Shown: piece by piece, positions 9,284 to 27,659 of the stretch
Numbering within the stretch: position 1 is the stretch's first letter
Layout of the letters: the number at the start of each line of letters is the position of its first letter
Assembly: GCF_003609835.1 (NCBI RefSeq)
Contig: NZ_AP017898.1
Location: forward strand, 868,001 to 932,000
DNA: 64,000 bases
From: Sphingopyxis sp. FD7
GTDB taxonomy: Bacteria; Pseudomonadota; Alphaproteobacteria; Sphingomonadales; Sphingomonadaceae
Direction of reading: 5' to 3'
Notes under the pieces: model-generated
Databases searched by the model: none
Told to the model about the DNA's origin: nothing
The model's input: only the letters and a program-made list of their open reading frames with translations
Translations under genes and position numbers: made by a program

Positions 9284-10996
9284 TCAGTCCTTCTTGCCGG
9301 CCTTCAGCGCTTCGCCGAGGATGTCACCAAGCGACGCGCCGGAATCCGACGAGCCGTACTGTGCAACGGCTTCCTTCTCCTCCGCGATCTGCATCGCCTT
9401 GACGGAGAAGTTCGGCTTTTTCGAACGATCGAAACCGACAACCATCGCGTCGAACTTCTGACCGACCTGATAACGCTCGGGGCGCTGTTCGTCGCGGTCG
9501 CGGCCAAGGTCGGCGCGCTTGATGAAGCCGGTGGCGCCGTCTTCGCCGGCCTGCACTTCGAGGCCGTTGTCGCGGACTTCGAGGACCGAAACGGTGACGA
9601 TGTCGTTCTTCTTCAGCGAGCCTGCAGCAGCGGCGCCGCCGCCAACAGCGGGAGCGCCCTTTTCAAGCTGCTTGATGCCGAGGCTGATGCGTTCCTTCTC
9701 GACATCGACGTCGAGAACCACAACCTGCACCTGCTCGCCCTTGCGGTGGAGGTGCAGCGCTTCTTCGCCCGAGATGCCCCATGCGATGTCCGACATGTGA
9801 ACCATGCCGTCGACGTCGCCCGGCAGGCCGACGAACAGACCGAATTCGGTCGCGTTCTTGACCTCGCCTTCGACGACCGAGCCGACCGGATGCGCCTCGG
9901 CAAAGGCGCCCCAGGGGTTCGACTGCGCCTGCTTGAGGCCCAGCGAGATGCGGCGCTTGTCGCTGTCGACCTCGAGGACGATGACGTCGACTTCCTGGCT
10001 GGTCGAAACGATCTTGCCGGGGTGGACGTTCTTCTTGACCCACGACATTTCGCTGACGTGAACCAGGCCTTCGATGCCGGGTTCGAGTTCGACGAACGCA
10101 CCGTAATCGGTGATGTTGGTGACCGTGCCCGACAGCTTCGCCCCGACCGGATATTTGGCGGCGACGCCTTCCCACGGATCGCTTTCGAGCTGCTTCATGC
10201 CCAGGCTGATACGCTGCGTGTCGCGGTTGATGCGGATGATCTGCACCTTGACCGTGTCGCCGATGTTGATGATTTCGCTCGGGTGGTTGACGCGCTTGTA
10301 GCTCATGTCGGTGACGTGGAGCAGGCCGTCGATGCCGCCGAGGTCGACGAAGGCGCCATAATCGGTGATGTTCTTCACCGCGCCTTCGATGATCTGGCCT
10401 TCTTCGAGGTTCTGGATCAGGCCGCTGCGCTGTTCGGCGCGCGTTTCTTCGAGGATCGCGCGGCGCGACACGACGATGTTGCCGCGGCGGCGATCCATCT
10501 TCAGGATCTGGAAGGGCTGCGGCAGGTCCATGAGCGGACCGACGTCGCGCACCGGGCGGATGTCGACCTGGCTACCCGGAAGGAAGGCCACGGCGCCGCC
10601 GAGGTCGACGGTGAAGCCGCCCTTGACGCGGCCGAAGATGACGCCTTCGACACGGGCTTCCTTGTTGAACTCCTCTTCGAGGCGATCCCAGGCGGCTTCG
10701 CGGCGGGCGCGGTCGCGCGACAGCATCGTTTCGCCATTGGCGTTTTCGACGCGGTCGACATAGACTTCGACTTCGTCGCCGACCTTGAGGTCGGCCTTCT
10801 GGCCGGGCATCGCGAACTCGCGAAGCGGCACACGGCCTTCGCTCTTCAGGCCGATGTCGATCACTGCCAGGTCATTTTCGATCGCGGTCACGGTGCCCTT
10901 GACGACGCGGCCTTCAAAGCCGCCGTCGGCGCCGCCGAGCGATTCGTCGAGCATCGCGGCGAAATCGTCGCGCGTCGGAAAAGCCGTAGAGGCCAT
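9284..10996 (-). CDS. rpsA: 30S ribosomal protein S1
   Basis: 570 residues, normal for alphaproteobacteria. Several S1 RNA-binding repeats are visible. Three carry the DYGAF(V/I)(D/E)L signature (ITDYGAFVDLGG, ITDYGAFVELEP) or its variant FGLFVGLPG, each ending with RISLG(L/M/I)KQ. S1 brings mRNA to the 30S subunit during initiation. The start MASTAFPTRDDF is preceded by TAAGGAAT at a good distance. It lies downstream of cmk in the conserved aroA-cmk-rpsA-ihfB order. A hairpin at 11126-11161 lies in the gap before it. Confidence 0.97.
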   Translation of the reverse strand: MASTAFPTRDDFAAMLDESLGGADGGFEGRVVKGTVTAIENDLAVIDIGLKSEGRVPLREFAMPGQKADLKVGDEVEVYVDRVENANGETMLSRDRARREAAWDRLEEEFNKEARVEGVIFGRVKGGFTVDLGGAVAFLPGSQVDIRPVRDVGPLMDLPQPFQILKMDRRRGNIVVSRRAILEETRAEQRSGLIQNLEEGQIIEGAVKNITDYGAFVDLGGIDGLLHVTDMSYKRVNHPSEIINIGDTVKVQIIRINRDTQRISLGMKQLESDPWEGVAAKYPVGAKLSGTVTNITDYGAFVELEPGIEGLVHVSEMSWVKKNVHPGKIVSTSQEVDVIVLEVDSDKRRISLGLKQAQSNPWGAFAEAHPVGSVVEGEVKNATEFGLFVGLPGDVDGMVHMSDIAWGISGEEALHLHRKGEQVQVVVLDVDVEKERISLGIKQLEKGAPAVGGGAAAAGSLKKNDIVTVSVLEVRDNGLEVQAGEDGATGFIKRADLGRDRDEQRPERYQVGQKFDAMVVGFDRSKKPNFSVKAMQIAEEKEAVAQYGSSDSGASLGDILGEALKAGKKD

Positions 10997-11125
10997 AGAG
11001 TGTATTCCTTACTTCATTGTTCCGGCCAAGCGGTTGGTTCCGCTGGTCTTGTGGCCGATCCGTCCCGTCCGCCGGATGCGAAACGAAACATCGTCGGAGC
11101 GCTTCAAGGGCGAGACACGGGCAAA

Positions 11126-11161
11126 GCAAAAAGGGCGCGACGGGTGCGTCCCGTCACGCCC
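11126..11161 (-). terminator. Terminator-like hairpin between cmk and rpsA
   Basis: On the minus strand GGGCGTGACGGG (11161-11150) pairs with CCCGTCGCGCCC (11144-11133), 12 bp with one G-U, then TTTTTG. It has the form of an intrinsic terminator and would separate aroA-cmk transcription from rpsA, or act as an attenuator for readthrough into rpsA. Confidence 0.75.
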
Positions 11162-11306
11162 GGCGCTCGACATGCAAGCGACGGTTCATCCGTGCCTCGA
11201 CCGGCAGAACGCCCGTCGGACGGCGCGCATATAGGCGGGGAAGGGGTTTTCGGCAAGGAAAAAGCCATGCCGACCAACGATGCCTCCGAACAGCGGAGCG
11301 GATGAG

Positions 11307-11442
11307 GATTCACGCGGAGACGCGGAGATTATGGCTCGGGCCGATAGGCCCCTTCATGCTTCACCGTCGCGGTTCCAGACAGGTTGCAGGAGAACGCCGC
11401 TTCGCGGCAGGCGCCATCTCTCCCCGCGTTTCCGCGTGAACC
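11307..11442. repeat. Inverted repeat, 'cacgcggagacgcgg' type (family G)
   Basis: The left arm GATTCACGCGGAGACGCGGA faces the right arm TCCCCGCGTTTCCGCGTGAA across about 90 bases. It lies downstream of cmk on the minus strand. No other copy was seen in the window. Confidence 0.65.
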
Positions 11443-11484
11443 AAAATCCCCTGCGATCTCTGCGGCCCTGCGCGAATATATCTT

Positions 11485-13505
<2,021 letters not shown>

Positions 13506-13564
13506 TCAGGCGCCGCCGCTCTTCCGATATTTTTATCCTGTTTCCAAAGGATTATGAGGCGTTT

Positions 13565-13891
13565 ATGATCAAGGCTGAATGGGGCACGAAACGCAGCTGC
13601 CCGAAATGCGCCACGCGATTCTATGATTTGACCAAGGACGATCCGGTCACCTGCATCAATTGCGGTTACGCCTGGATTCCGGAATCGGTGCTGAAATCGA
13701 AGCAGCCGATGCCGTTCGAGGAAGCCGAAAAGCCGGGCAAGGCCGCAAAGGACGATGTGGCGGCCGACGAGGATCTGGATCTGGACGTCGATGTTGACGA
13801 GGACAGCGATTCGCCCGACAATGACGTCGATCTGGGCGGCGACGACGATCTGGGCGTCGCGACCGGCGACGACGAGGACGACGAAAGCTGA
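13565..13891 (+). CDS. TIGR02300/FYDLN-acid family zinc-ribbon protein
   Basis: 108 residues. Opens MIKAEWGTKRSC with two CxxC pairs (CPKC, CINC) about 20 residues apart around RFYDLTKDD, which defines the FYDLN_acid family. The second half (from about residue 60) is an almost purely acidic tail of Asp and Glu. The family is widespread in alphaproteobacteria; its role is not established. The pattern suggests a small zinc-ribbon protein with a charge-mimicking tail. It stands alone, divergent from aroA and upstream of tRNA-Ala. Confidence 0.88.
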   Translation: MIKAEWGTKRSCPKCATRFYDLTKDDPVTCINCGYAWIPESVLKSKQPMPFEEAEKPGKAAKDDVAADEDLDLDVDVDEDSDSPDNDVDLGGDDDLGVATGDDEDDES

Positions 13892-14009
13892 TCGGTTTTT
13901 CGCGAGGGGCAAAAACTTCGTCGAAAGACGATTTCGCCCCTTGCATCACCCGGCGGCGCTGCTAAAGGCGGCGTCCCGGTCGCGCCGCCCAGGCGCGACG
14001 AAATGGCAC

Positions 14010-14085
14010 GGGGCCTTAGCTCAGCTGGGAGAGCGCCTGCATGGCATGCAGGAGGTCAGCGGTTCGATCCCGCTAGGCTCCACCA
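14010..14085 (+). tRNA. tRNA-Ala (anticodon GGC)
   Basis: 76 nt including an encoded CCA. Acceptor GGGGCCT with AGGCTCC. D arm TAGCTCAGCTGGGAGAGC. Anticodon stem CCTGC/GCAGG around loop ATGGCAT, giving GGC. T arm GCGGTTCGATCCCGC. Confidence 0.96.
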
Positions 14086-14091
14086 TTCTTC

Positions 14092-14121
14092 AAAAAGGGC
14101 CCGCGCAAGCGGGCCTTTTTG
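14092..14121. terminator. Bidirectional intrinsic terminator
   Basis: A run of A (14092-14096), stem GGCCCGC-GCAA-GCGGGCC (14098-14115), then TTTTT. It can end tRNA-Ala transcription on the plus strand and the Rrf2 gene (stop at 14143) on the minus strand. Confidence 0.9.
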
Positions 14122-14142
14122 TTGTCCGGCGGCGGCCGCCTC

Positions 14143-14586
14143 TCAGGCCGCTTCGTCGGTCTCGAAAACGGGTTCCAGTTCGATCGGGTCGGCGAGCGTG
14201 ATGCGGTCGAGGATCGACGCGGTGTCGTCGCGCACCTTCAGCATCAGGCTGCGGAGTCGGCATTCGGCTTCGGGAAGGCAATTCTTGCAATGTTCGTGCG
14301 CGTTGCGCGCGGCGCAGGGGACGAGCGCCAGCGACCCGCGCGTCAGGCGGACCAGATCGCCATAGCTGATGTCGACCGGCGGCAGGGCGAGCTGGTAACC
14401 GCCGTCGCGGCCACGCTGCGAAATCAGCAGCCCCTCGCGCGCCATTTCGGAGAGGATCACGGTCAGGAACTTCGGCGGGATATTCTGCGCCTCGGCAATG
14501 TCCGCAAGCTGCACCTGGCCCTTGCCCCAATGATCGGCAAGATGCTGGAACGCGCGGATCGTATAGCGGGTCTTTTGCGAGAGCAT
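14143..14586 (-). CDS. Rrf2-family transcriptional regulator with four cysteines
   Basis: 147 residues. The N-terminal winged helix MLSQKTRYTIRAFQHLA and GRDGGYQLA are typical of Rrf2/IscR proteins. The C-terminal half carries Cys91, Cys100, Cys103 and Cys109 in the segment from VPCAARNAHEHC to AECR, plus nearby His residues. This fits iron-sulfur cluster binding as in IscR, NsrR or RirA, but spacing does not assign it clearly to one of them. It should sense iron-sulfur, NO or redox state. It diverges from the secreted-protein pair that follows, a possible target. Confidence 0.88.
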   Translation of the reverse strand: MLSQKTRYTIRAFQHLADHWGKGQVQLADIAEAQNIPPKFLTVILSEMAREGLLISQRGRDGGYQLALPPVDISYGDLVRLTRGSLALVPCAARNAHEHCKNCLPEAECRLRSLMLKVRDDTASILDRITLADPIELEPVFETDEAA

Positions 14587-14734
14587 GGCGGCGTTACTGT
14601 GACATTATTCTCCCTAATTCAACCTGTCTGGATGAGATAAGTTGCATGGTTGATGAAAATCACAGCGGGTGGCATGATTCGTCGATAGGGGGTTGCGTGA
14701 CGGCCCGGTTGCGGGCGTGGAACAGGTGAAACAG

Positions 14735-15295
14735 ATGATGGGTAAAATCCTGACGACCCCGGCGGTTTTGGCGGCCTGTCTGCTCGCGATCAGCCCCGCA
14801 CAGGCGCAATTCGGCAGCCTCTTGCGCAAGGTGACCACGCCCGCGCCCGCGCCGAGCGAGGAGGGCAATGGCGGCTGTCCCAAGGGCAAGAAGGGCAGCA
14901 GCATCGGCCGCAACATCCTGGGCAATGTCATCAGCGATGCGGTCGGCGACGCGGCGAGCAAGGCGGGCGTTTATTCCTATGTCCCGATTGCGGAGGTGAG
15001 CGGGACGCTGACCGATGCGATCGCCTGCCGCCTTGATCCCGCCGAACAGGTACAGGCGGCCGCAGCGACCGAGGAGGTGACGCGCGGCGAAGAGGTCGGT
15101 GCGACCGCGAACTGGACGAGCGAAACGCGCCCCAACGTCAGCGGGTCGTCGACCGTGGCGTCGATCAACGACGAGCGTGGGGGGCGCAAATGTATGAACG
15201 TCAACGACTTCATCATTGTCGAGGGTGAGGAAACGCGCGTCACCAAACGTATGTGCAAGGGACCGGGCGAGTCGCGTTATGTCCTGGCGGCATAA
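14735..15295 (+). CDS. Secreted protein with 17-kDa surface antigen-like C-terminus
   Basis: 186 residues from the ATG at 14735 (AGGTG 7 bases before it); a second ATG follows directly. Signal peptide ILTTPAVLAACLLAISPAQAQ. The middle is rich in Gly, Ala and Lys with NILGNVISDAVGDAASKAG, which looks like a glycine-zipper segment. The C-terminus has two Cys in KCMNVNDFIIVEGEE and RMCKGPGESRY, the pattern of the 17-kDa antigen/RT0821 family tail. Probably periplasmic or outer-membrane associated. Its 3' end overlaps the next gene by 17 bases, so the two are likely co-translated. Confidence 0.65.
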   Translation: MMGKILTTPAVLAACLLAISPAQAQFGSLLRKVTTPAPAPSEEGNGGCPKGKKGSSIGRNILGNVISDAVGDAASKAGVYSYVPIAEVSGTLTDAIACRLDPAEQVQAAAATEEVTRGEEVGATANWTSETRPNVSGSSTVASINDERGGRKCMNVNDFIIVEGEETRVTKRMCKGPGESRYVLAA

Positions 15296-15989
15296 GACCG
15301 CGCGGCTGGGACTCGCGGCCGCGGCGCTCGTCGGGGCGACCGGGGCGACCGGGATGGATCCGGTCAATCCGACCTGTCCGCTGAACCCCAACTGGTCGGA
15401 CAATCCCACGATGAAGCTGACGATCGAAAAGCGCGGCGGCATGAAGGTGATGCTGGCGGAGGGGCGCGTCGATCCTGGTCTGCCCGACCGTCTTGCGGCC
15501 GCGCTCAAGGCAAACCCCGACGTAGGCGAAATCTGGCTGCGCTCGCCGGGCGGCGATGCGCGCGCCGGCAATGCCGCGGGGCGAATTATCCGGTCGAACA
15601 TGGGGCTGACGACGCGCATTCCGAGCGGCTGGGCCTGTTTCAGCGCGTGCAATTTCGTTTTTATGGGGGGACAACCGCGCGTGATCGATCCCGGCGGCGT
15701 CTTCATGGTGCATATGTTCACTCGAACCGGTGATCGAGCGGCCATCGACATGAGCGTCGCGCTGGGCACCGACGCGACGCGCGAGCTTATCGGCGATATC
15801 GAACAGGACTCGGCCCTGCTCGCCAGCGAGGATAATGATTTTCTCATCCGAATGGGAATCTCCCGCAAATTGCTGACCGAGATCATGTATCGCCAGCAGG
15901 CGGTTGCCAGCGAGGACAATAAGTCGACGCGGCGGTGCCTGACGCTGGACGAAGCGCTGAAATATGGTGTGACCTACGCTCCCGAATGA
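15279..15989 (+). CDS. Periplasmic ClpP/crotonase-fold protein (COG3904-like)
   Basis: 236 residues from the ATG at 15279, which overlaps the previous gene; the longer frame from 15216 would lack an N-terminal signal. The hydrophobic stretch LGLAAAALVGATGATG is a signal or anchor. The core EIWLRSPGGDARAGNAAGR (strand, SPGG turn, helix) followed by GWACFSACNFVFMGG matches the ClpP-like family COG3904, where the Ser in CxSAC sits at the nucleophile position. Whether it is an active protease is unknown. Neighbour and overlap suggest a joint envelope function with the preceding secreted protein. Confidence 0.7.
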   Translation: MSWRHKTARLGLAAAALVGATGATGMDPVNPTCPLNPNWSDNPTMKLTIEKRGGMKVMLAEGRVDPGLPDRLAAALKANPDVGEIWLRSPGGDARAGNAAGRIIRSNMGLTTRIPSGWACFSACNFVFMGGQPRVIDPGGVFMVHMFTRTGDRAAIDMSVALGTDATRELIGDIEQDSALLASEDNDFLIRMGISRKLLTEIMYRQQAVASEDNKSTRRCLTLDEALKYGVTYAPE

Positions 15990-16057
15990 GGAGCGCGGCA
16001 TAGCGTTGCAAACCGAAACGAATGTCGTAGACTGGCGGTCGACAAGGAGAGGCTGCC

Positions 16058-16660
16058 ATGACCGACATGACGCATGACCATGCGACCTTCCGTTCGATGA
16101 TCGACGGGACGCAGGAGGATTGGGACATCATCGCGCGCGAGCAGAAGCTGTTCGCGCCGCAGAATGGCAGGCGCATCCTCGATCATCTGAAGCTGCTCGG
16201 CGGTGATTATGGGGGGTTTCCCGTGGACCGGCTCGAGCATTGTCTGCAAACCGCGACGCGCGCGCATCGGGACGGCCGCGACGAGGAATATGTCGTGATG
16301 GCGCTGCTCCACGACATCGGCGACACGCTGGGCGCGTTCAATCATCCCGACGTCGCGGCGGCGATCCTGAAACCCTTTCTGTCCGAGGAAAATCTGTGGA
16401 TCGTGCAGCACCACGGCATCTTCCAGGGCCATTATTTCTTTCATTACATCGGCCTGGATCGCGACATGCGCGACCAGTTCAGGGATCACCCCTATTATGA
16501 TGCCTGCGCCGAATTCTGCGAAAAATATGACGCGCCGGCGTTCGACCCCGATTATGACAGCGAGCCACTGGAGTTTTTCGAGCCGATGGTAGTGCGGCTG
16601 TGCTCCTATCCGCGCACGAGCATCTACAAGAAGGTGATGGCCGGGGAAGCGGCGGCGTAG
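16058..16660 (+). CDS. HD-domain protein, PhnZ-like
   Basis: 200 residues, SD AAGGAG 9 bases before the ATG. Metal ligands of an HD fold are visible: RLEHCLQTA, ALLHDIGD (the HD pair), FNHPDVAAAIL and VQHHGIFQG. The order LEHxLQTA ... LLHDIGD ... NHxEVAA ... HHGxFQG resembles the subset of HD proteins that act as di-iron oxygenases (PhnZ and relatives) rather than nucleotide phosphohydrolases. No phosphonate genes are nearby, so the substrate is not predicted. It is a single gene followed by a family A repeat. Confidence 0.75.
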   Translation: MTDMTHDHATFRSMIDGTQEDWDIIAREQKLFAPQNGRRILDHLKLLGGDYGGFPVDRLEHCLQTATRAHRDGRDEEYVVMALLHDIGDTLGAFNHPDVAAAILKPFLSEENLWIVQHHGIFQGHYFFHYIGLDRDMRDQFRDHPYYDACAEFCEKYDAPAFDPDYDSEPLEFFEPMVVRLCSYPRTSIYKKVMAGEAAA

Positions 16661-16675
16661 GCCTCTATCCTCAAC

Positions 16676-16753
16676 CGTCATCCCGGCGAAGGCCGGGATC
16701 TCACCCTATCGGTTTGCCGCACCGGCGAGATCCCTGCCTTCGCCGGTATGGCG
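16676..16753. repeat. Palindromic intergenic repeat, family A
   Basis: Copy of the element at 1331. Left arm CGTCATCCCGGCGAAGGCCG, right arm ending CCTTCGCCGGTATGGCG, with a few substitutions in the right arm. It lies between the convergent HD gene and the crotonase gene. Confidence 0.85.
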
Positions 16754-16768
16754 ACCAACGGGTCAGGC

Positions 16769-17572
16769 TTACTTCCCCTTGAACTCGGTCTTGCGCTTCT
16801 GCTGGAACGCCATGATGCCCTCCATCGCGTCGGCGGTGCCGCCGGCGATGAACTGGCCCCTGGCCTCGGCGTCGAGCGTGGTCGCGAAATCCTGTGACAG
16901 TCCGTCGCGCAAGACCTTGCGCATCGTGCCCAGCGCGATCGTCGGACCGTTCGCGAGGCGGGTGGCCAGGCCCCTGGCCTCGGCCATCAACTCGCCATCA
17001 TCGACACATTTATAGATCATGCCCCAGTCGGCCGCCTGTTCGGCGCCGATCTTCTCGCCCAGCATCATCATCTGCAACGCGCGCGGCACGCCGATCAGGC
17101 GCGGCAGCAGCCAGGACGACCCGCCGTCGGGCACCAGACCGATATTGACGAAAGCCTGAAGGAAATAGGCGCTCGTGCCCGCGATGGTGAAGTCGCCCGA
17201 CAGCGCGAAGCTGCACCCCACTCCTGCAGCGGGGCCGTTGACCGCAACGACGACGGGAATATCGAGGTTCGCGAGCGCCAGCAGCATCGGGTTGTAATGA
17301 CCGCGCAGCGCATTGCGGCTCCGTGCCCCACCGCCGACCGTGCCGCCCGAACGATCGCCCGCCAGGTCGGCGCCCGAACAGAAACCGCGTCCTTCCCCGG
17401 TGATCAGCAGCGCGCGCGCGCCAAGCCCCGGCAAATGATCGAGCGCCGCGCGGATGTCGTCCGCCATCGCGGGCGGCATCGAATTGAGCCGATCGGGGCG
17501 ATTGAGCGTGATCGTCGCGACGGCATCGGCGAAATCGAGCTTGATCGTGTCGAAAGCGGGCAGATCGGTCAT
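16769..17572 (-). CDS. Enoyl-CoA hydratase/isomerase, PaaG-like
   Basis: 267 residues from the ATG at 17572 (GAGAGGAT 8 bases upstream). A longer frame to 17782 has no family support. Oxyanion-hole segments are GRGFCSGADLAG and NGPAAGVGCSFAL. The active-site stretch GLVPDGGSSWLLPRLIG has Asp where PaaG-type Delta3-Delta2 isomerases have their acid, rather than the hydratase Glu pair. It probably isomerises or hydrates an acyl-CoA in the breakdown of fatty, aromatic or branched-chain acids. A palindrome of LiuR type lies upstream (17599-17618), hinting at control with branched-chain amino acid catabolism. Confidence 0.9.
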   Translation of the reverse strand: MTDLPAFDTIKLDFADAVATITLNRPDRLNSMPPAMADDIRAALDHLPGLGARALLITGEGRGFCSGADLAGDRSGGTVGGGARSRNALRGHYNPMLLALANLDIPVVVAVNGPAAGVGCSFALSGDFTIAGTSAYFLQAFVNIGLVPDGGSSWLLPRLIGVPRALQMMMLGEKIGAEQAADWGMIYKCVDDGELMAEARGLATRLANGPTIALGTMRKVLRDGLSQDFATTLDAEARGQFIAGGTADAMEGIMAFQQKRKTEFKGK

Positions 17573-17598
17573 GGAAATATCCTCTCGCTGGGGCTTTA

Positions 17599-17618
17599 CC
17601 TTTACGTTCACGTAAAGG
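17599..17618. promoter_or_regulatory. Palindromic operator, LiuR-like, upstream of the crotonase gene
   Basis: The sequence CCTTTACGTTCACGTAAAGG is a near-perfect palindrome, 27 bases before the crotonase ATG. It matches the consensus reported for the MerR-family regulator LiuR (TTTACG-TWWA-CGTAAA type), which represses leucine/isovalerate degradation genes in many proteobacteria. The assignment is by motif memory, not by search. Confidence 0.6.
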
Positions 17619-17680
17619 TGTGACGCATTTGGGGTGCGAGTGCAAGGGGCCGTGGGGGAGGGGCCCGAACCCGTTCGCAT

Positions 17681-17707
17681 GTCATCCCGGCCTTCGCCGG
17701 GATGGCG
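17681..17707. repeat. Half-copy of family A repeat
   Basis: Short hairpin GTCATCCCGG-CCTTCG-CCGGGATGGC made of just the outer parts of family A. It lies upstream of the rpoB promoter. Confidence 0.6.
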
Positions 17708-17763
17708 ACGGGGAGGGGCCGCAAACTGCTCGGCGCTGACCATCAACACCCAACCCCCGGCCG

Positions 17764-17792
17764 TTGACTCGGCGTGCGCCAAATCCTATATG
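17764..17792 (+). promoter_or_regulatory. Predicted sigma-70 promoter of rpoBC
   Basis: TTGACT (17764-17769), a 17-base spacer and TATATG (17787-17792), close to the consensus. A start near 17799 would give a leader of about 170 bases before rpoB. The leader contains an inverted repeat followed by T residues (about 17893-17920) that might act in attenuation. The stretch 17573-17970 holds no gene. Confidence 0.6.
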
Positions 17793-17970
17793 GCGCCCAT
17801 ACCTCATCGTCCGAGATAGAGCCTGACTTTGCGCGGCGGGCTGTACGGATAGGGCGGCGGGGATTTCGAGATGCGTCAAGAAGCTGCGGTAAACCGGCAA
17901 CGGTTGCCTGCGGCCTTTTTGCGTCTCTTCTGCGCTCGCGAGTCATTTTATCAAGGCGAGACAATCTCTT

Positions 17971-22149
<4,179 letters not shown>

Positions 22150-22154
22150 AATAG

Positions 22155-22260
22155 CTCCCTCTCCCCTTCAGGGGAGAGGGCTGGGGAGAGGGGCAGTCAC
22201 TGCGCTGTCCCCGTGACCCCGCCCCCTCTCCCAACCCTCTCTCCCAAAGGGGAGAGGGCT
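22155..22260. repeat. Palindromic repeat between rpoB and rpoC (family D)
   Basis: Left part CTCCCTCTCCCCTTCAGGGG, right part AAAGGGGAGAGGGCT with CCCCTCTCCCAACCCTCTCT before it. The two halves are complementary and each holds its own small hairpin (CCCCT-TCA-GGGG). It fills nearly all of the rpoB-rpoC spacer, ending 16 bases before the rpoC ATG and next to its SD. Confidence 0.85.
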
Positions 22261-22276
22261 AACGAGGAACCAGATT

Positions 22277-26554
<4,278 letters not shown>

Positions 26555-26581
26555 GCCCCTCGCGGCCATCGGCCACAGAAA

Positions 26582-26615
26582 AGCCCCGCCGGAGCGATCC
26601 GGCGGGGCTTTTTTT
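26582..26615 (+). terminator. Rho-independent terminator after rpoC
   Basis: Perfect 12-bp stem AGCCCCGCCGGA / TCCGGCGGGGCT with GCGA loop, followed by six T residues, 27 bases past the rpoC stop. Confidence 0.95.
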
Positions 26616-26704
26616 CGGCACCCCTGGCGACGCTTCGCGGGCGACCGGAGCACGTCTCCGCGATCGAGGAGGAGCGCAGGCCGGCTGGACCCCTCTCTTG
26701 CGGA

Positions 26705-27532
26705 TCAGCTGTTGATGAAATCCAGAAGGTCGGCGTTGAACCGGTCCTGGTGGGTGACGGTCAGGCCATGGTCGGCGCCTTCATAGATTTTGAGCACCGC
26801 CTGCTTGACGATCTTCACCGTGGCGCGGGCCGAGGCATCGATGGGCACGATCTGGTCGTCGTCGCCGTGGAGGACGAGCGTCGGAACGTCGAACTTCTTC
26901 AGATCGTCGTTGAAGTCGCTTTCCGAAAAGGCGCGGATGCTGTCGAGCTGGCCCTTGAGCCCGCCCATCATGCCCTGCCGCACAAAATCGTCGCGCACCG
27001 CTTCGCTGATCGCCGCGCCGTCGCGGTTGTAGCCGTAGAAGGGGATGGTCAGATCCTTGAAGAACTGCGGCCGGTTGTCGAACGTCCCCTTGCGGATGCC
27101 GTCGAAGACGTCGAGCGGCAGCCCGCCCGGATTGGCTTCGGTCCTGAGCATCAACGGGGGGACCGCGCCGATCAGCGCGACCTTGGCAACCCGCACCGTG
27201 CCGTGACGACCGATATAGCGGGTGACTTCGCCGCCGCCGGTCGAGTGGCCGACGAGGATGACGTCTTTCAGGTCCAGCTGTTCGATCAGCTCGGCGAGGT
27301 CGTCGCCATATTGGTCCATATTATTGTTATCCCAAACCTGGTCCGAACGGCCATGGCTGCGGCGATCGTGGGCGATGGTGCGGAAACCCTGGTCCGCAAA
27401 GAAGACCATCTGGGCGTCCCAGGCGTCGGCGCTGAGCGGCCAGCCGTGCGAAAAGACGATCGGCTGTCCATCCTTCGGCCCCCAATCCTTGAAGAAGATG
27501 TTGGTGCCGTCCTTGGTGGTGATGCGGGTCAT
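26705..27532 (-). CDS. Alpha/beta hydrolase, non-heme chloroperoxidase/arylesterase type
   Basis: 275 residues from the ATG at 27532 (AAGGAAC at correct distance). The oxyanion region [11 protein letters not shown], the family motif [16 protein letters not shown], the nucleophile Ser in VGHSTGGGE, Asp in [12 protein letters not shown] and His in EGADHGLT form a full set. This matches the cofactor-free haloperoxidase/esterase family, whose natural reaction is ester or peracid hydrolysis. It diverges from a GlxA-type regulator with about 127 bases between, which may control it. Confidence 0.9.
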   Translation of the reverse strand: MTRITTKDGTNIFFKDWGPKDGQPIVFSHGWPLSADAWDAQMVFFADQGFRTIAHDRRSHGRSDQVWDNNNMDQYGDDLAELIEQLDLKDVILVGHSTGGGEVTRYIGRHGTVRVAKVALIGAVPPLMLRTEANPGGLPLDVFDGIRKGTFDNRPQFFKDLTIPFYGYNRDGAAISEAVRDDFVRQGMMGGLKGQLDSIRAFSESDFNDDLKKFDVPTLVLHGDDDQIVPIDASARATVKIVKQAVLKIYEGADHGLTVTHQDRFNADLLDFINS

Positions 27533-27659
27533 GTCGTGGTTCCTTTCAGTCTGGAGGGGCGGGATGTCCGTCTCGATGCACGGGAGATAGGGCGGACCGT
27601 CCTTGCGCGGGATTGGCGGACACGACATTATGCGGGCCGATTCCGACAAAGGAGCCGAT

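Larger units (their letters stand above)
10997..11484. other. Long intergenic region between cmk and rpsA
   Basis: 488 bases with no convincing gene. On the minus strand it holds the cmk 3' region, a palindromic repeat (11307-11442), a terminator-like hairpin (11126-11161) and the rpsA leader. The rpsA promoter is therefore expected between about 11125 and 11010, though no clean -35/-10 pair was recognised. Confidence 0.6.

Noticed and set aside
9077-11305. 742-codon plus-strand frame opposite rpsA
   Set aside because: Mirror of rpsA codons; the real gene is on the minus strand with clear S1 repeats.
11104-11313. 69-codon minus-strand frame between cmk and rpsA
   Set aside because: It covers the terminator-like hairpin, has no SD and its sequence is Arg/Pro/Ser-rich without family features.
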